DNA of 32,781 bases, from contig NZ_CALBWL010000015.1 of the NCBI RefSeq assembly GCF_937973075.1, forward strand, positions 1-32,781. Direction: 5' to 3'. The translations under genes and the position numbers were made by a program. Positions 1-8,359 of this stretch are shown one piece after another (within the stretch, counting starts at the first letter, position 1; every line of letters starts with the position of its first letter). The stretch comes from an uncultured Campylobacter sp. Its GTDB lineage: Bacteria > Campylobacterota > Campylobacteria > Campylobacterales > Campylobacteraceae. The notes beneath the pieces were generated by a model, which saw only the letters and a program-made list of their open reading frames with translations, was not told where the DNA came from and ran no database searches.

Positions 1-1
1 G

Positions 2-229
2 GGGCTTGAGTTTTGCAGCGTCTATCTCATCGATCTGGCGCAAAACCGCTTTCCAAACCTAAAGCTAATGACGATGGGCGGCAGCCTAGAGGAGGAGCGG
101 CGGCTATTTTACGTGGCAGTCACCAGGGCGCGCGACGAGCTGGTGCTAAGCTACGCGAAATTTGATAAGATCAGAAAAGTTAGCTACGAGCCGAGCTGCT
201 TTTTAAGGGAAGCGGGGCTGGTGAAGTAA
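2..229 (+). CDS. UvrD/Rep-family DNA helicase, C-terminal end (partial)
   Basis: The reading frame is open from base 2 to a TAA at 227-229 and gives about 75 residues; the 5' part lies outside the window. It starts with GLEF, the end of the KGLEF-type motif V, and contains EEERRLFYVAVTRAR, the helicase motif VI of superfamily 1A enzymes, whose arginines contact ATP. UvrD, Rep and PcrA share these motifs and unwind DNA 3' to 5' in repair and replication restart. The fragment cannot tell the three apart. The tail after motif VI is short (about 35 residues), without the long C-terminal extension of E. coli UvrD. Confidence 0.88.
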   Translation, partial: GLEFCSVYLIDLAQNRFPNLKLMTMGGSLEEERRLFYVAVTRARDELVLSYAKFDKIRKVSYEPSCFLREAGLVK

Positions 230-1090
230 GGCAAATTTTGCTCGTTAAATTTGAAAATTTCATTTTAGCGCGGGCGGATCATTTGAGTAAGAATTTTACT
301 CCTCGCGTACGTCTGGTACGCCGCCCTGCTTCTTTGACGGATTGCTGAAGTAAGAATTTTACCGTGCGATTTTTGTAAATTTTACGATTTGTAAATTTTT
401 GCGACGCGGACGTTGCGCGATATTTTGCGGCTCGATAAATTTCACAGGCGGTAGCGGGGTTTGAAGCTGCGATTGAGAGGCGTGGTTGCATGGGACTTTT
501 TTGCGAGCTGTGCGCGGGCTATGTGGCAGCGCGATCAGGGGCGGTCTAAAAATAGCGATATTTGCGGTGCGGGCGGCTGCAAAATTTTACGCCGCAACTT
601 GCGGGATTAAATTTTAAAATTTTGCTCCCGCTCTCCGCAGAATTTTAATGCAGTAAAAATCTCCGCAAAATCTTGCGCAGACAGAATTCTACGGCAAAAT
701 TCGGCGATAATGAAATTTCGCCGCCCTATTTCATCTTTCTCTTACTTTGAAATTTATGTGTTCTATACATCGCGGAGCTCAAATTTTATTTGATAAATTT
801 CAAAATGCCGCAAATAATTCCACGACGAGTTAAAATTTTAAAACGCATCAAAATTGCGACGCTGCAAAATGTAAAATCTCACTATGTATTACGCACGCTG
901 TAAAAAATACACGCCTTGTCAAATTTTGCCGCGATGAAATTCCGAGCCGCGGCAACCCGCATATTTATAAATAGATTTCGCGTCGCGTAAAATTCCATTG
1001 CCGGTAAAGTTTGCTGCCGATCAATTTATCGCCGCATAAAATGCTGTCCGCGCAAATTTAACGCAGCGCAAAGTTCTTTGCCGCGCAATT
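230..1090. other. Long spacer between helicase and upp, no convincing gene
   Basis: I see no credible gene in these 861 bases. The only ORF (279-491, minus) has a repetitive, basic translation and no recognisable domain. The sequence alternates GC-rich runs with AATT-centred units such as GTAAAATTT and GAAATTT, spaced irregularly by about 12-25 bases. A 12-bp AATTTTAAAATT palindrome lies at 610-621 and a 14-bp direct repeat at 286-299 and 349-362. Confidence 0.6.
286..362. repeat. Pair of 14-bp direct repeats, 63 bp apart
   Basis: The 14-mer AGTAAGAATTTTAC occurs exactly at 286-299 and 349-362. It carries the AATT core seen across the spacers of this window. Function unknown. Confidence 0.7.
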
Positions 1091-1759
1091 TCACATCGTA
1101 TTAAACACCCTATCTCCCGCATCTCCGAGGCCCGGCACGATATATTTTTGTTCGTTTAATCTCTCGTCGATCGCCGCGGTAAAAACCTCGACCTGCGGGT
1201 AGATCTCGCTAAATCTATGAAGCCCCTCGGGCGCTGCGATGATGGAGATAAATTTGATCTTTTTGACGCCGTTTTTCAGCAGAAATTTCACCGCATCGAT
1301 CGCCGTGCCGCCGGTCGCAAACATCGGATCTATGATGATTGCGGTGCGCTCCGCAGCGTCGGTGGGCAGCTTGGCGTAAAAAAACTCCGCCTGCGCGGTT
1401 TTTTCATCGCGCTGAAAGCCCAGAAATCCAACGCTAGCATCGGGCATAAGCTTAAAAACGCTATCCAGCATCCCCAGCGCGGCGCGCAAAATCGGGCAGA
1501 TCATGATCTTTGTGGCGAGCTTATACGCGCTGGTTTGCGCCACGGGCGTATGCACGCTCACCTCCCGCAGCGCCAGATCGCGCGTCGCCTCAAACATCAT
1601 CAGGTAGCTGATCTCATCGACGAGCATGCGAAACTGAAACGGATCGGTCCCCCGATCGCGCAGTATCGTGAGCTTATGCTCGATTAGCGGGTGCTTGATC
1701 AGCCTCACGTTAGGCAGCTCGCACGCGGTTTGGTACGTACAATTTTGGCTTTGGCTCAT
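1091..1759 (-). CDS. upp: Uracil phosphoribosyltransferase
   Basis: The enzyme makes UMP from uracil and PRPP in the cytoplasm (pyrimidine salvage). The 222-residue product carries the PRPP-binding loop DPMFATGGTA at residues 144-153 and the C-terminal GLGDAGDR uracil-binding region near residues 210-217, both typical of bacterial UPRTases. E. coli Upp is 208 residues; the excess here is an N-terminal stretch before the conserved VRLIKHPLIEHKLT. The ATG at 1759 has a strong AAGGAG site upstream (TTTAAGGAGAGAAA), which supports the long start. It stands alone between two long spacers, and no uracil permease gene is adjacent. Confidence 0.96.
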   Translation of the reverse strand: MSQSQNCTYQTACELPNVRLIKHPLIEHKLTILRDRGTDPFQFRMLVDEISYLMMFEATRDLALREVSVHTPVAQTSAYKLATKIMICPILRAALGMLDSVFKLMPDASVGFLGFQRDEKTAQAEFFYAKLPTDAAERTAIIIDPMFATGGTAIDAVKFLLKNGVKKIKFISIIAAPEGLHRFSEIYPQVEVFTAAIDERLNEQKYIVPGLGDAGDRVFNTM

Positions 1760-2306
1760 TTTCTCTCCTTAAATTTACTGAATTTTGCGCCCTTTGGGGC
1801 ATTTTAATCGTATGTTTTAGCGCGAGCGCTCGCGTCATTTCGCTGAAATTTCGCCGATAACGGCAGCGCGATTTTGAATTTAGCTCATTTTAGCTCGCAA
1901 TGCACGCGTTATGTTTAAATTTAGCTCGGCGGCTCGCTTTAAATTTAACGCCTTTAAAAACGCAACGCTATAAATTTAGCTCTCGCGTGCGCTTTTGATT
2001 TAGCCGCCACTTAAACAGGGCGCGCTTTTTATCGGAATGCCGGGCGCTACTTTTCGGCGAGCGCTCGCGGCGTAAATTTCATCTGCGAAATTATCGTCTG
2101 AGGCGGCTTTAAATTTACTTAATGCTCTCGCTCGTGAGCCAAATTTTAAAATTCCACGTTATCTTGCGCGCCGATAAAATTTTAATTTCATGCACGCTGA
2201 TTGCCCCGCAAACGAGCTAAAATAAATCGAGCATATCCTTAAATTTAGCCCGCCGCAAGCGGTTAAATTTACCGTACCGAAGCGGTTAAAATTAACCGCA
2301 AAGCCC
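1760..2306. other. Spacer between upp and the BON lipoprotein gene
   Basis: This 547-bp stretch has no plausible gene. It contains many AAATTTA units and two GC-rich palindromes with the same core: a perfect 14-bp palindrome at 1821-1834 (CGCGAGC followed by GCTCGCG) and a 10-bp one at 2058-2067 (CGAGCGCTCG). An AATTTTAAAATT palindrome lies at 2142-2153. The promoter of upp should lie at the low end, but I cannot place a convincing -10 box. Confidence 0.55.
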
Positions 2307-2900
2307 CTACTCCTTCACCACGCGCAGGAACGAATACACGTCCTGAACTCCCGGCGTGTGCGTCGCGTACCAGATCGCGTGCTTTTCGTGCTCGATGTCG
2401 CTCACCACGCCGCTAAACACCACGTCGCAGCCCACGATCGCCACGCGCACCGCAGTGCCCGAAACATCGGTGTCGGAAAATAGATTTTTCTTTAAATTTG
2501 TAAAAATTTCGAACGAATTGCACGGATATTCGGGCTTTTTGACGCGCAGATAGGTATGCACGCGCTGCACGCCTTCGGTTTGTCTAGCTAAAGCAAGTAG
2601 CGGCTCACGCATCGCTTCGCTATCCAGCAGCCCGATGAGATAGACCTCGCCGTAGAAGCATTCGACTTCCAAATCCCAGCTGCTAAGGCCTTTGGTAAAT
2701 AGAATTTTGCTTTGGATTTTAGTCTGGATGAGCTTGTCGCTAGCGACCTCGCTGACGCTGCGGCGGTCGCGCGCTACGGAGTAGATGTCGTATACGCTAA
2801 GCGCGTTGCCAGCGGGCGCCAGCGGAGCCGCGCACGAGCTAAATAGCGCCGCACAAGAGAGCAAAAACACCGCTAAAATCGCTAGAAACAAAACCCTCAA
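2307..2900 (-). CDS. Dual BON-domain lipoprotein, DolP/YraP-like
   Basis: The 197-residue product starts with a lipoprotein-type signal peptide; Cys16 (LLSC) or Cys23 (FSSC) could be the lipidated residue. Two BON domains follow, at about residues 55-122 and 128-196. The segment DRRSVSEVASDKLIQTKIQ resembles the start of the first BON domain of E. coli DolP, and the total length is close to DolP (191). DolP is an outer-membrane lipoprotein that binds anionic phospholipid and supports envelope integrity; I infer a similar role here. The start is a TTG at 2900, preceded by GGAGAGGGT. It stands alone between spacers, so the context adds nothing. Confidence 0.82.
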   Translation of the reverse strand: MRVLFLAILAVFLLSCAALFSSCAAPLAPAGNALSVYDIYSVARDRRSVSEVASDKLIQTKIQSKILFTKGLSSWDLEVECFYGEVYLIGLLDSEAMREPLLALARQTEGVQRVHTYLRVKKPEYPCNSFEIFTNLKKNLFSDTDVSGTAVRVAIVGCDVVFSGVVSDIEHEKHAIWYATHTPGVQDVYSFLRVVKE

Positions 2901-3275
2901 ACCCTCTCCAATCTCGTTTAATTTCTAATTATCTCAAGCCGGCTGCTAGCTCCGCTTTTTAAATTTAGCCCCGCAGGCGCCGTTTTATCGCAGCTTAAAA
3001 TTTTGCGCCGCGAGATTCCGCCCAAACCGCGCGCCGCAAAATTTTACAATATAAATTTTAAAATTTACGTTGTAATTCGCACGGCTTGCAAAATTTTGCG
3101 CTTTCGCCACGGCGGAATTTCGCGCGCAGTATTCGTCGCCGTAAAATTCTACGTGGCTAAATTTCATTGCAAATTTGCCGCTGCGAATTCTACGGAGTAA
3201 ATTTCTCGCGGCGGAATTCGCTTCTGTAAAATTTTATATTTCAAAACCCGCGCCCAAAATTCCGCCCGGTCGCGG
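2901..3275. repeat. AATT-centred quasi-tandem spacer
   Basis: The 375-bp gap holds no gene. From about 3000 to 3240 it consists of short units built on (T)AAAATTTY, GAATTC or AAATTT, mostly 13-18 bases apart (for example between 3145 and 3240). A perfect AATTTTAAAATT palindrome is at 3054-3065. The two small ORFs here (2985-3167 minus, 3003-3200 plus) translate to repetitive KFY/VKF-rich peptides generated by the repeat and are not genes. Confidence 0.6.
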
Positions 3276-4049
3276 CTAATTCGTCGTAAGTCCGCCGTCT
3301 ATCGCAAATATCGCGCCGCTGACCCACTTCGCCGCATCCGAAGCCAAAAACACCGCCGCCTCGCCGATGTCCTGCGCGCTGCCGATTTTGCCGAGCGGAT
3401 AGATATCTTGCACCATCTGCTCAAATGCCTCGCGCCCCTGCGGGCTAAGCGCGCTTAAATTTCGCTCAAACTGCGGCGTCAGCACGCTTCCGGGCGCTAT
3501 GGCGTTGACGCGAATGCCGAGTTTGCCGACCTCGAAGGCAAGCGATTTGGTGAAAGAATTTAGCGCGCCTTTAGTGATCGAATACGCCGTCGTGGTGCGC
3601 CCCACGAGCATTCTGTTTGCGAAATACGACGAGATATTGATCACGCAGCCCTTGCTAGCCGCAAGCGCGCCCAAAAGCCCCTGAGTAAGCAGATAGGGCG
3701 CTTTGACGTTTAGGTTTAGATGAGCGTCCAGCAGCGCTTCGTCGGTCGCCTCAAACGGTACGAATTTTCCCAACCCGGCGTTATTTACAAGGATATCTAT
3801 CTTAGGAGATTGCGCTAAAATGCGCTCGCAAATTTCTTTTATCGTTTTGTTTTGCGCCAAATCTGCCTCTACCGCGTAAGCTTTCACGCCGTAACCGCCC
3901 AATGCCTCCTGCGCGATTTTTAATTTCTCTTCGCTTCTGCCGAGCAGGATCAAATTTGCGCCCTCTTCGGCAAAACACTTTGCGATGCCAAGCCCTATTC
4001 CGTCGCTTCCGCCAGTGATTACGGCAATTTTCCCCTCTAATCGTTTCAT
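3276..4049 (-). CDS. Short-chain dehydrogenase/reductase (SDR)
   Basis: This is a 257-residue classical SDR, a Rossmann-fold NAD(P)H-dependent oxidoreductase. The cofactor motif TGGSDGIG is at residues 12-19, NNAG at 89-92, the catalytic serine region NISS near 138-141, and the active-site YSITK gives Tyr156 and Lys160. The C-terminus ends FAIDGGLTTN, as in FabG-like enzymes. The sequence resembles 3-oxoacyl-ACP reductases and alcohol/steroid dehydrogenases, but the substrate cannot be read from it and no fatty-acid genes are adjacent. The ATG at 4049 has AAAGGAAAAG upstream. Family assignment is firm; substrate is unknown. Confidence 0.93.
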   Translation of the reverse strand: MKRLEGKIAVITGGSDGIGLGIAKCFAEEGANLILLGRSEEKLKIAQEALGGYGVKAYAVEADLAQNKTIKEICERILAQSPKIDILVNNAGLGKFVPFEATDEALLDAHLNLNVKAPYLLTQGLLGALAASKGCVINISSYFANRMLVGRTTTAYSITKGALNSFTKSLAFEVGKLGIRVNAIAPGSVLTPQFERNLSALSPQGREAFEQMVQDIYPLGKIGSAQDIGEAAVFLASDAAKWVSGAIFAIDGGLTTN

Positions 4050-4117
4050 ACTTTTCCTTTCAATGCGTAAATTTAAGTTCTAAAAATTTGAGCGAGATTT
4101 ATGGATCTCGCAGACTT

Positions 4118-4217
4118 CGAAATTTTGCAGGCTTTGAAATTTTATTAACTTTAAAATTTCGCCCGCTTTAAAATTTCGCGGCGAAGCGAAATTTCACCGA
4201 TAAAATTTTACTAACTT
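4118..4217. repeat. Quasi-tandem array of AATT-centred units with 17/14-bp steps
   Basis: Units can be read end to end: 4118-4134 CGAAATTTTGCAGGCTT, 4135-4151 TGAAATTTTATTAACTT, 4152-4168 TAAAATTTCGCCCGCTT, 4169-4186 (18 bp), 4187-4200 (14 bp), 4201-4217 TAAAATTTTACTAACTT. AATT cores fall at 4121, 4138, 4155, 4172, 4190, 4204 and then 4221, 4235, 4248, so the array continues less regularly to about 4300. Arms at 4171-4179 and 4186-4194 could pair as a 9-bp stem. Confidence 0.75.
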
Positions 4218-4324
4218 TAAAATTCTACCGATAAAATTTCACGGCGGAATTCCATCACAAAGCTTGCGGCGGAATTTCATCGGGAATTTCATCCGTAAAT
4301 TCTACCCAAACTGCGCCGCTTGGC

Positions 4325-4693
4325 TTACAGCACCTGTTTTACGCTACTAGCCGTGATTTCAAGTAGCCTCGTAGCAAACGGAAATTTCGCCTTCGTTTCT
4401 TCAAACTCCGCACCGCTATCAATAAAACGCGCCGTGCCCTTCACTACAAAGCCACGCCCCGCTCCGAACCTGCCTGCTAGCTCCTTTGTAGCGACGCTAA
4501 TCTCGACGTTTGGATTTGCCTCCACGTTGCTTTGCGTCTTTTTCATACCCGCAGCGGGGATGAGGATGCGATCACCCTTAATGACGAGATATCTGTTCCA
4601 CGTATTGCTGATATGAGCCTCGCCCTGCGCGCAGGTAGCGATACCCACGGCGCATTCATAATTCAAAATCTCCAAAAATTCCTTGCTAAACAT
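4325..4693 (-). CDS. FMN-binding split-barrel protein
   Basis: The 122-residue protein belongs to the pyridoxamine 5'-phosphate oxidase-like split-barrel family. It looks colinear over its full length, by memory, with the 122-residue FMN-binding protein of Desulfovibrio vulgaris: NTWNRYLVIKGDRILIPAAG near residues 30-49, then MKKTQSNVEANPNVEIS, GRFGAGRGFVVKGTARF and FEETKAKFPFATRLLEIT. Such proteins are small homodimeric cytoplasmic flavoproteins whose electron-transfer partner is usually unknown. The ATG at 4693 is preceded by AAGGAGAGAAA, the same leader as upp. It lies alone between the SDR and the AlkD-like gene. Confidence 0.88.
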   Translation of the reverse strand: MFSKEFLEILNYECAVGIATCAQGEAHISNTWNRYLVIKGDRILIPAAGMKKTQSNVEANPNVEISVATKELAGRFGAGRGFVVKGTARFIDSGAEFEETKAKFPFATRLLEITASSVKQVL

Positions 4694-4791
4694 TTTCTCT
4701 CCTTAAATTTACATTTTAAAGCTCGCGATTTTGGCTGACAAGCCCCGCGCGCAACTGAAATTTTAACTACCTCCGCCACTTTCTGCTGCGG

Positions 4792-5472
4792 CTAAATTTT
4801 ATATTTCAAAAGCGCCTCCTTGTTGGCTTTGCTTACGCGAAAGCTATCGCGAATCTTCGATATCGCCTTGTTTTGGATGAATTTAGCCAGCCGCCTGCTC
4901 GCCAAAAACGCAAGCGTGATCTCGCGCTGCTTGATAAACATCTCAGCTATCGCCCACGCCGTGCCCATCTGCACGTAGTACCGCTCGTCGCTTTCGGCGG
5001 CGCAAATTTCAAAAAATTCCTTAGGCGAGATCGCGTCCATATTTCGCATAAAATAAACGTAGAAAAATCGCCTCTCAAACTCGCTCGCGCCGCTTTTAGC
5101 CTGCTTTAGCAGCGCGTCCGCAAGATCGGCGCCCCTGAATTTCGGAGCGAACATATCGCAAACCGCCCAATTAGGCATCGTTTTGATAAAACTGCTCGCA
5201 AGCGCGAATTTCGTCTCATCCTGCTTCAAAAGCATTATAAAAAAGCCCTTTAGCACGAACTCCTCGTGAAAAACGGGCTCGTAATTTTGCAGCTTGCGAC
5301 GCGCCTCGTCCGCCTCTCCCAAAGCGGCGAAGCTTTTGCGGGCAAGCGCGCGAAGTGCCGGAGTGCGCACGCCCAAAATCTGCGGCGCGGGTATTAGGCG
5401 CTGCGAAAATTTCGCCAACTTCTCCTCGCTTAACGCCCGCAGCTGCCCTAGCATATTTTCTCGTAAATCCAT
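4792..5472 (-). CDS. AlkD-like DNA alkylation repair protein
   Basis: The 226-residue alpha-helical product fits the DNA alkylation repair family of HEAT-like repeat proteins (AlkD/AlkC type). Visible family features are the N-terminal LGVRTPALRALARK near residues 33-46, the PNWAVCDMFAPK segment at 100-111 with the conserved W and D, YVQMGTAWAIAEMF near 160-175, and the C-terminal RDSFRVSKANKEALLKYK. AlkD proteins are glycosylases that remove cationic alkylated bases by wrapping DNA; some members of this short subfamily have no proven activity. The ATG at 5472 has AAAGGAAAG in front. The gene stands alone on the minus strand. Confidence 0.86.
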   Translation of the reverse strand: MDLRENMLGQLRALSEEKLAKFSQRLIPAPQILGVRTPALRALARKSFAALGEADEARRKLQNYEPVFHEEFVLKGFFIMLLKQDETKFALASSFIKTMPNWAVCDMFAPKFRGADLADALLKQAKSGASEFERRFFYVYFMRNMDAISPKEFFEICAAESDERYYVQMGTAWAIAEMFIKQREITLAFLASRRLAKFIQNKAISKIRDSFRVSKANKEALLKYKI

Positions 5473-5721
5473 AGCTTTCCTTTAAATTTTGATTTAAAAT
5501 TTTACCCACCAAACGCAAGCCGATCTCGGCGCGCCGAAATTTAGCCGCACAGGCTTTTATTTAAACAGATTGCGCCGCACACTCAAACTAATCATCACCC
5601 GATAGATCGCGCTACTTTAAATCGCCCACTATACCCGCTTCAAAGCCTTTTGCCTAAAAATACGCCCTGCCAAATCGCGCAGTATGCCTCAGAGCAGAGC
5701 AAGCCGTATCGCCAAAGCCGC

Positions 5722-7518
5722 TTAAATGAAGCTCGGCGCGTCGTTTGAAAACAAAATCAGATCGCCGCTGTGCGTATTTTCGCTCAAAACCCGCTGCAAA
5801 TCGCGCTTGTCTTTCAAAACGATAGTCTTTGCGGGACTGATCTTGCTTTGCAGCACCTCGGAATTTAGCTCGCCCGTAATGATTGCAAGATCAAAAATTT
5901 CATCGATTTTGGCGGCCAGCGTCTCGTTGTCCTCGCGCGTGCTCTCGACGATGCCCGGCGTGATGATGACCTTGCGCCCGCCGTAGCTTCGCATCAGCTC
6001 GTAGCTTTGCAGCATGCCGCTTAGATTGCCGTTGAAACTATCGTCGATGATGATCTTGCCGCCCGCATCGAGCCGCGCGAGGCGGTGCTCGACGGCGCCG
6101 ACGTGCGCAACGCGGCTTTTGATTTTATCTGCGCTAAGCCCTAAAAATCGCGCGATCTTTATGCACGCGGCGAGATTTGCGGCGTTAAATTTGCCCAAAA
6201 TCGGCGCGAAAAACTCATGTCTCTCGCATAGTTCTCTCCGCCCGTTTGAAATTTTACGCTCGTTTGGAGCCTCTTGCACGCCCTGCTCTTTGCTGCCGCA
6301 AATTTTATCGTCGCTAGCGGCACGGGCGGTTTGTTCGTAAAATTCTCGCTCGCTTTGTTCGGCGTAGGATATGGAATTTACGTCGTTAAAATCGGCGCCG
6401 TAATTTTTAGAATTTTTGTCTTTTCTCGCGCATGCCGCACTGCCTGTATCTAGGCTCAAATCATCCTGTCCTTCGCTCTCTGCGGCGGATGTGTCTGCGC
6501 GCGGCACAGAATTTTCGCAGCTTGCACCGTTTTCATCCTCGCTCAAGCTAAGGCTAAATTTTATCCCGTCCAGATCCGCGCCGCAAATTTCCAGCCCCTC
6601 GTCGTAGATCGTGACGCGCTCGTCCGCGCTTTTTTGCGTAGAGCTGTGCAAAAACGCATGCTTTAGCCGCGCACTCGTGAGCGCTTCGAGCTTGGTTTTG
6701 CGGATGTTTTCGATGCTTTTGAAATACTCGATGTGTTGCGCGCCGATCTCGCCCACGACGACGATCTGCGGCGCCAAAAACTCGGTGATCTCGGCGATAT
6801 CGCCGCTTAGCCTGGCGCCCGCCTCGGCGATGTAGATCTCCGTATCTGCGGGTAGCGCCTCGTTTATGTCGCGCACTAGCCCCGCTAGCGTATTTACCGA
6901 GCGCGGCGTCTTGTAGCAGCGAAAGTCGCTTTTTAAAATTTGATACAAGAAATTTTTAATGCTCGTCTTGCCGTAGCTCGCAGTGATCTGAATGATCGTA
7001 AGCGAGGGCATCTGGGCTAGTTTTTTGCGTGCGGCGGCCTTAAATTTCGCAGCCTGCGCTTGCTCGTAAGCAAAGCTCGCCACAAGAGCGGCGCCAAGCG
7101 GTAAAAAGATCGGCAAAATCGGGCCCCCCGCGGCATAAAACGCGGCATTAAAGCTAAACACACAAACCGCCAAAATCGCAAAAAATCGCTTCACGCGCGG
7201 CGTAAAGACGAGCTTTTTATCTAGCCCTCTTTGCCAAAAATAAAGCGCTAGCGCATAGGCCGCGATGATTAAAATTTTAGCGGCGCATAGGGCATAGAGG
7301 AATGCAGTGCCAAATTTAGCTGCGCCGAGACCTACCGCGATCTCGCAGCCGAAATACGCCGCCAGCGGCAAAATCAAAAAATAGAGGTGCCACGCGGGTT
7401 TGGTGAAGTGAAAGATGATGCGCGCGGGCTTGTACGAAAACCACTGCAGGCAGGTGATCAGATAAAAGCCCAGCAGTAGGACGAATGCCGCGTGCGCGAT
7501 CAAAAATATTATATTCAT
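5722..7518 (-). CDS. murF: MurF, D-Ala-D-Ala-adding ligase, with an internal insertion
   Basis: MurF joins D-Ala-D-Ala to the UDP-MurNAc-tripeptide, the last cytoplasmic step of peptidoglycan precursor synthesis. The first 150 residues are hydrophobic with about four or five membrane segments. The Mur ligase core follows: ATP loop TASYGKTS at 179-186, IGAQHIEYFKSIENIRKTK at 258-276, ILGKFNAANLAACIKIA at 440-456 and EHRLARLDAGGKIIIDDSFNGN at 477-498. Epsilonproteobacterial MurF proteins, from memory, are about 480-495 residues; this one is 598. The excess is a hydrophilic stretch at about residues 325-432, inserted before the hinge to the C-terminal half. ATG at 7518. It is the last gene of the ddl-hydrolase neighbourhood, after an 841-bp spacer. 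Confidence 0.93.
   Translation of the reverse strand: MNIIFLIAHAAFVLLLGFYLITCLQWFSYKPARIIFHFTKPAWHLYFLILPLAAYFGCEIAVGLGAAKFGTAFLYALCAAKILIIAAYALALYFWQRGLDKKLVFTPRVKRFFAILAVCVFSFNAAFYAAGGPILPIFLPLGAALVASFAYEQAQAAKFKAAARKKLAQMPSLTIIQITASYGKTSIKNFLYQILKSDFRCYKTPRSVNTLAGLVRDINEALPADTEIYIAEAGARLSGDIAEITEFLAPQIVVVGEIGAQHIEYFKSIENIRKTKLEALTSARLKHAFLHSSTQKSADERVTIYDEGLEICGADLDGIKFSLSLSEDENGASCENSVPRADTSAAESEGQDDLSLDTGSAACARKDKNSKNYGADFNDVNSISYAEQSEREFYEQTARAASDDKICGSKEQGVQEAPNERKISNGRRELCERHEFFAPILGKFNAANLAACIKIARFLGLSADKIKSRVAHVGAVEHRLARLDAGGKIIIDDSFNGNLSGMLQSYELMRSYGGRKVIITPGIVESTREDNETLAAKIDEIFDLAIITGELNSEVLQSKISPAKTIVLKDKRDLQRVLSENTHSGDLILFSNDAPSFI
6223..6546 (-). repeat. Low-complexity insertion inside murF
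   Basis: About 108 codons (residues 325-432 of MurF) with no Mur-ligase motif. The translation is rich in S, E, D, N, K and A, with DDKICGSK and ERKISNGR segments that recall the DKI/EIL repeats in the RecG insertion. The DNA carries several AATT-core words (AAATTTT, AGAATTT, GAATTTAC) like the spacers. The boundaries are estimated from where the MurF core resumes. Confidence 0.65.
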
Positions 7519-8359
7519 CTTTTAAAATTCCTTTTTATAAGTTTAGGCGCCTGTTTTGCGAGCCTGTGCGGGCAAAACGCGGCAAGCTCGGGTTAACCGG
7601 CATTCGGCGTCATTTGCAAATTTTACGAATTTTCGCTTTGCAAATTCTATTTTTGCAAACTTCGCTAGCTTGCAAATTCATTCTCTCATGCTGGCTGCAC
7701 GAGCCGCGCTAGATAAATTTACTGCCGCCGCGCTGCGTCTGCGTTCTCGATACCGCGCCGTATCTATCTTTCGCGATCTGAAATTTTCGCACGCTGCGTA
7801 TCTTGCGACATCGAGCCCTATCTCGCGCGATGATTTGCATTATTTACGGCACATAGGCCTTGTATCGCGGCAAATACATGACGCAGCTATGCGGCCAAAT
7901 TTAATCGTCTGCTTTACGATACACACACGCGGTTTCACCTCATTTATACGGCTGCCGCGAACGCGGAACAGAAATGACCCGCTGCCGCATTAAAATTTTA
8001 AAATTTAACGCGACACGCTGTGATTTGGGCTTTGCGTTTTATACTATGCGCCCAAAGAGCGGATTTTACGCCGCTAAATTTTAAATATGTGGCGCACGTG
8101 CGCGGCTTTTATGTTTAAATTTATGCTTTGGTTTGCGATCTCTGACGCAAACAGATTGCAAAATTTAAAACGCGGGAGAACTGCACTAAAGCGCCGCATT
8201 GAAACGCTTTTTAAAATGCGCCCGCTCTTGCCTTTCGCACGATCTGTTTTTATATCTAAAGCGCGATTTTTAGCAGCGCTAAAATTTCGCGGTCAAATTT
8301 TAAAATTTACACCAAATCGCGTTTCGCTTTAAATTTAGAGCGGTGCCAAATCTTTAAAT
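7519..8359. other. 841-bp spacer between hydrolase and murF
   Basis: This gap lies between two genes that I recall as neighbours in C. jejuni. ORFs on the plus strand (7485-7712, 7556-7993, 8087-8332) have no recognisable domain and no convincing ribosome site. Two AATTTTAAAATT palindromes lie at 7994-8005 and 8296-8307. CTTTAAATTTAG occurs twice close to the hydrolase stop (about 8328 and 8352). I find no gene and no clear promoter for murF. Confidence 0.5.

Noticed and set aside
279..491. 70-codon open frame after the helicase
   Set aside because: Contains VKFLLQ/VKFLLK repeats produced by the 14-bp direct repeat; basic low-complexity peptide.
7556..7993. 145-codon open frame between murF and the hydrolase
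   Set aside because: Plus-strand frame with no ribosome site or domain, in repeat-rich spacer DNA.
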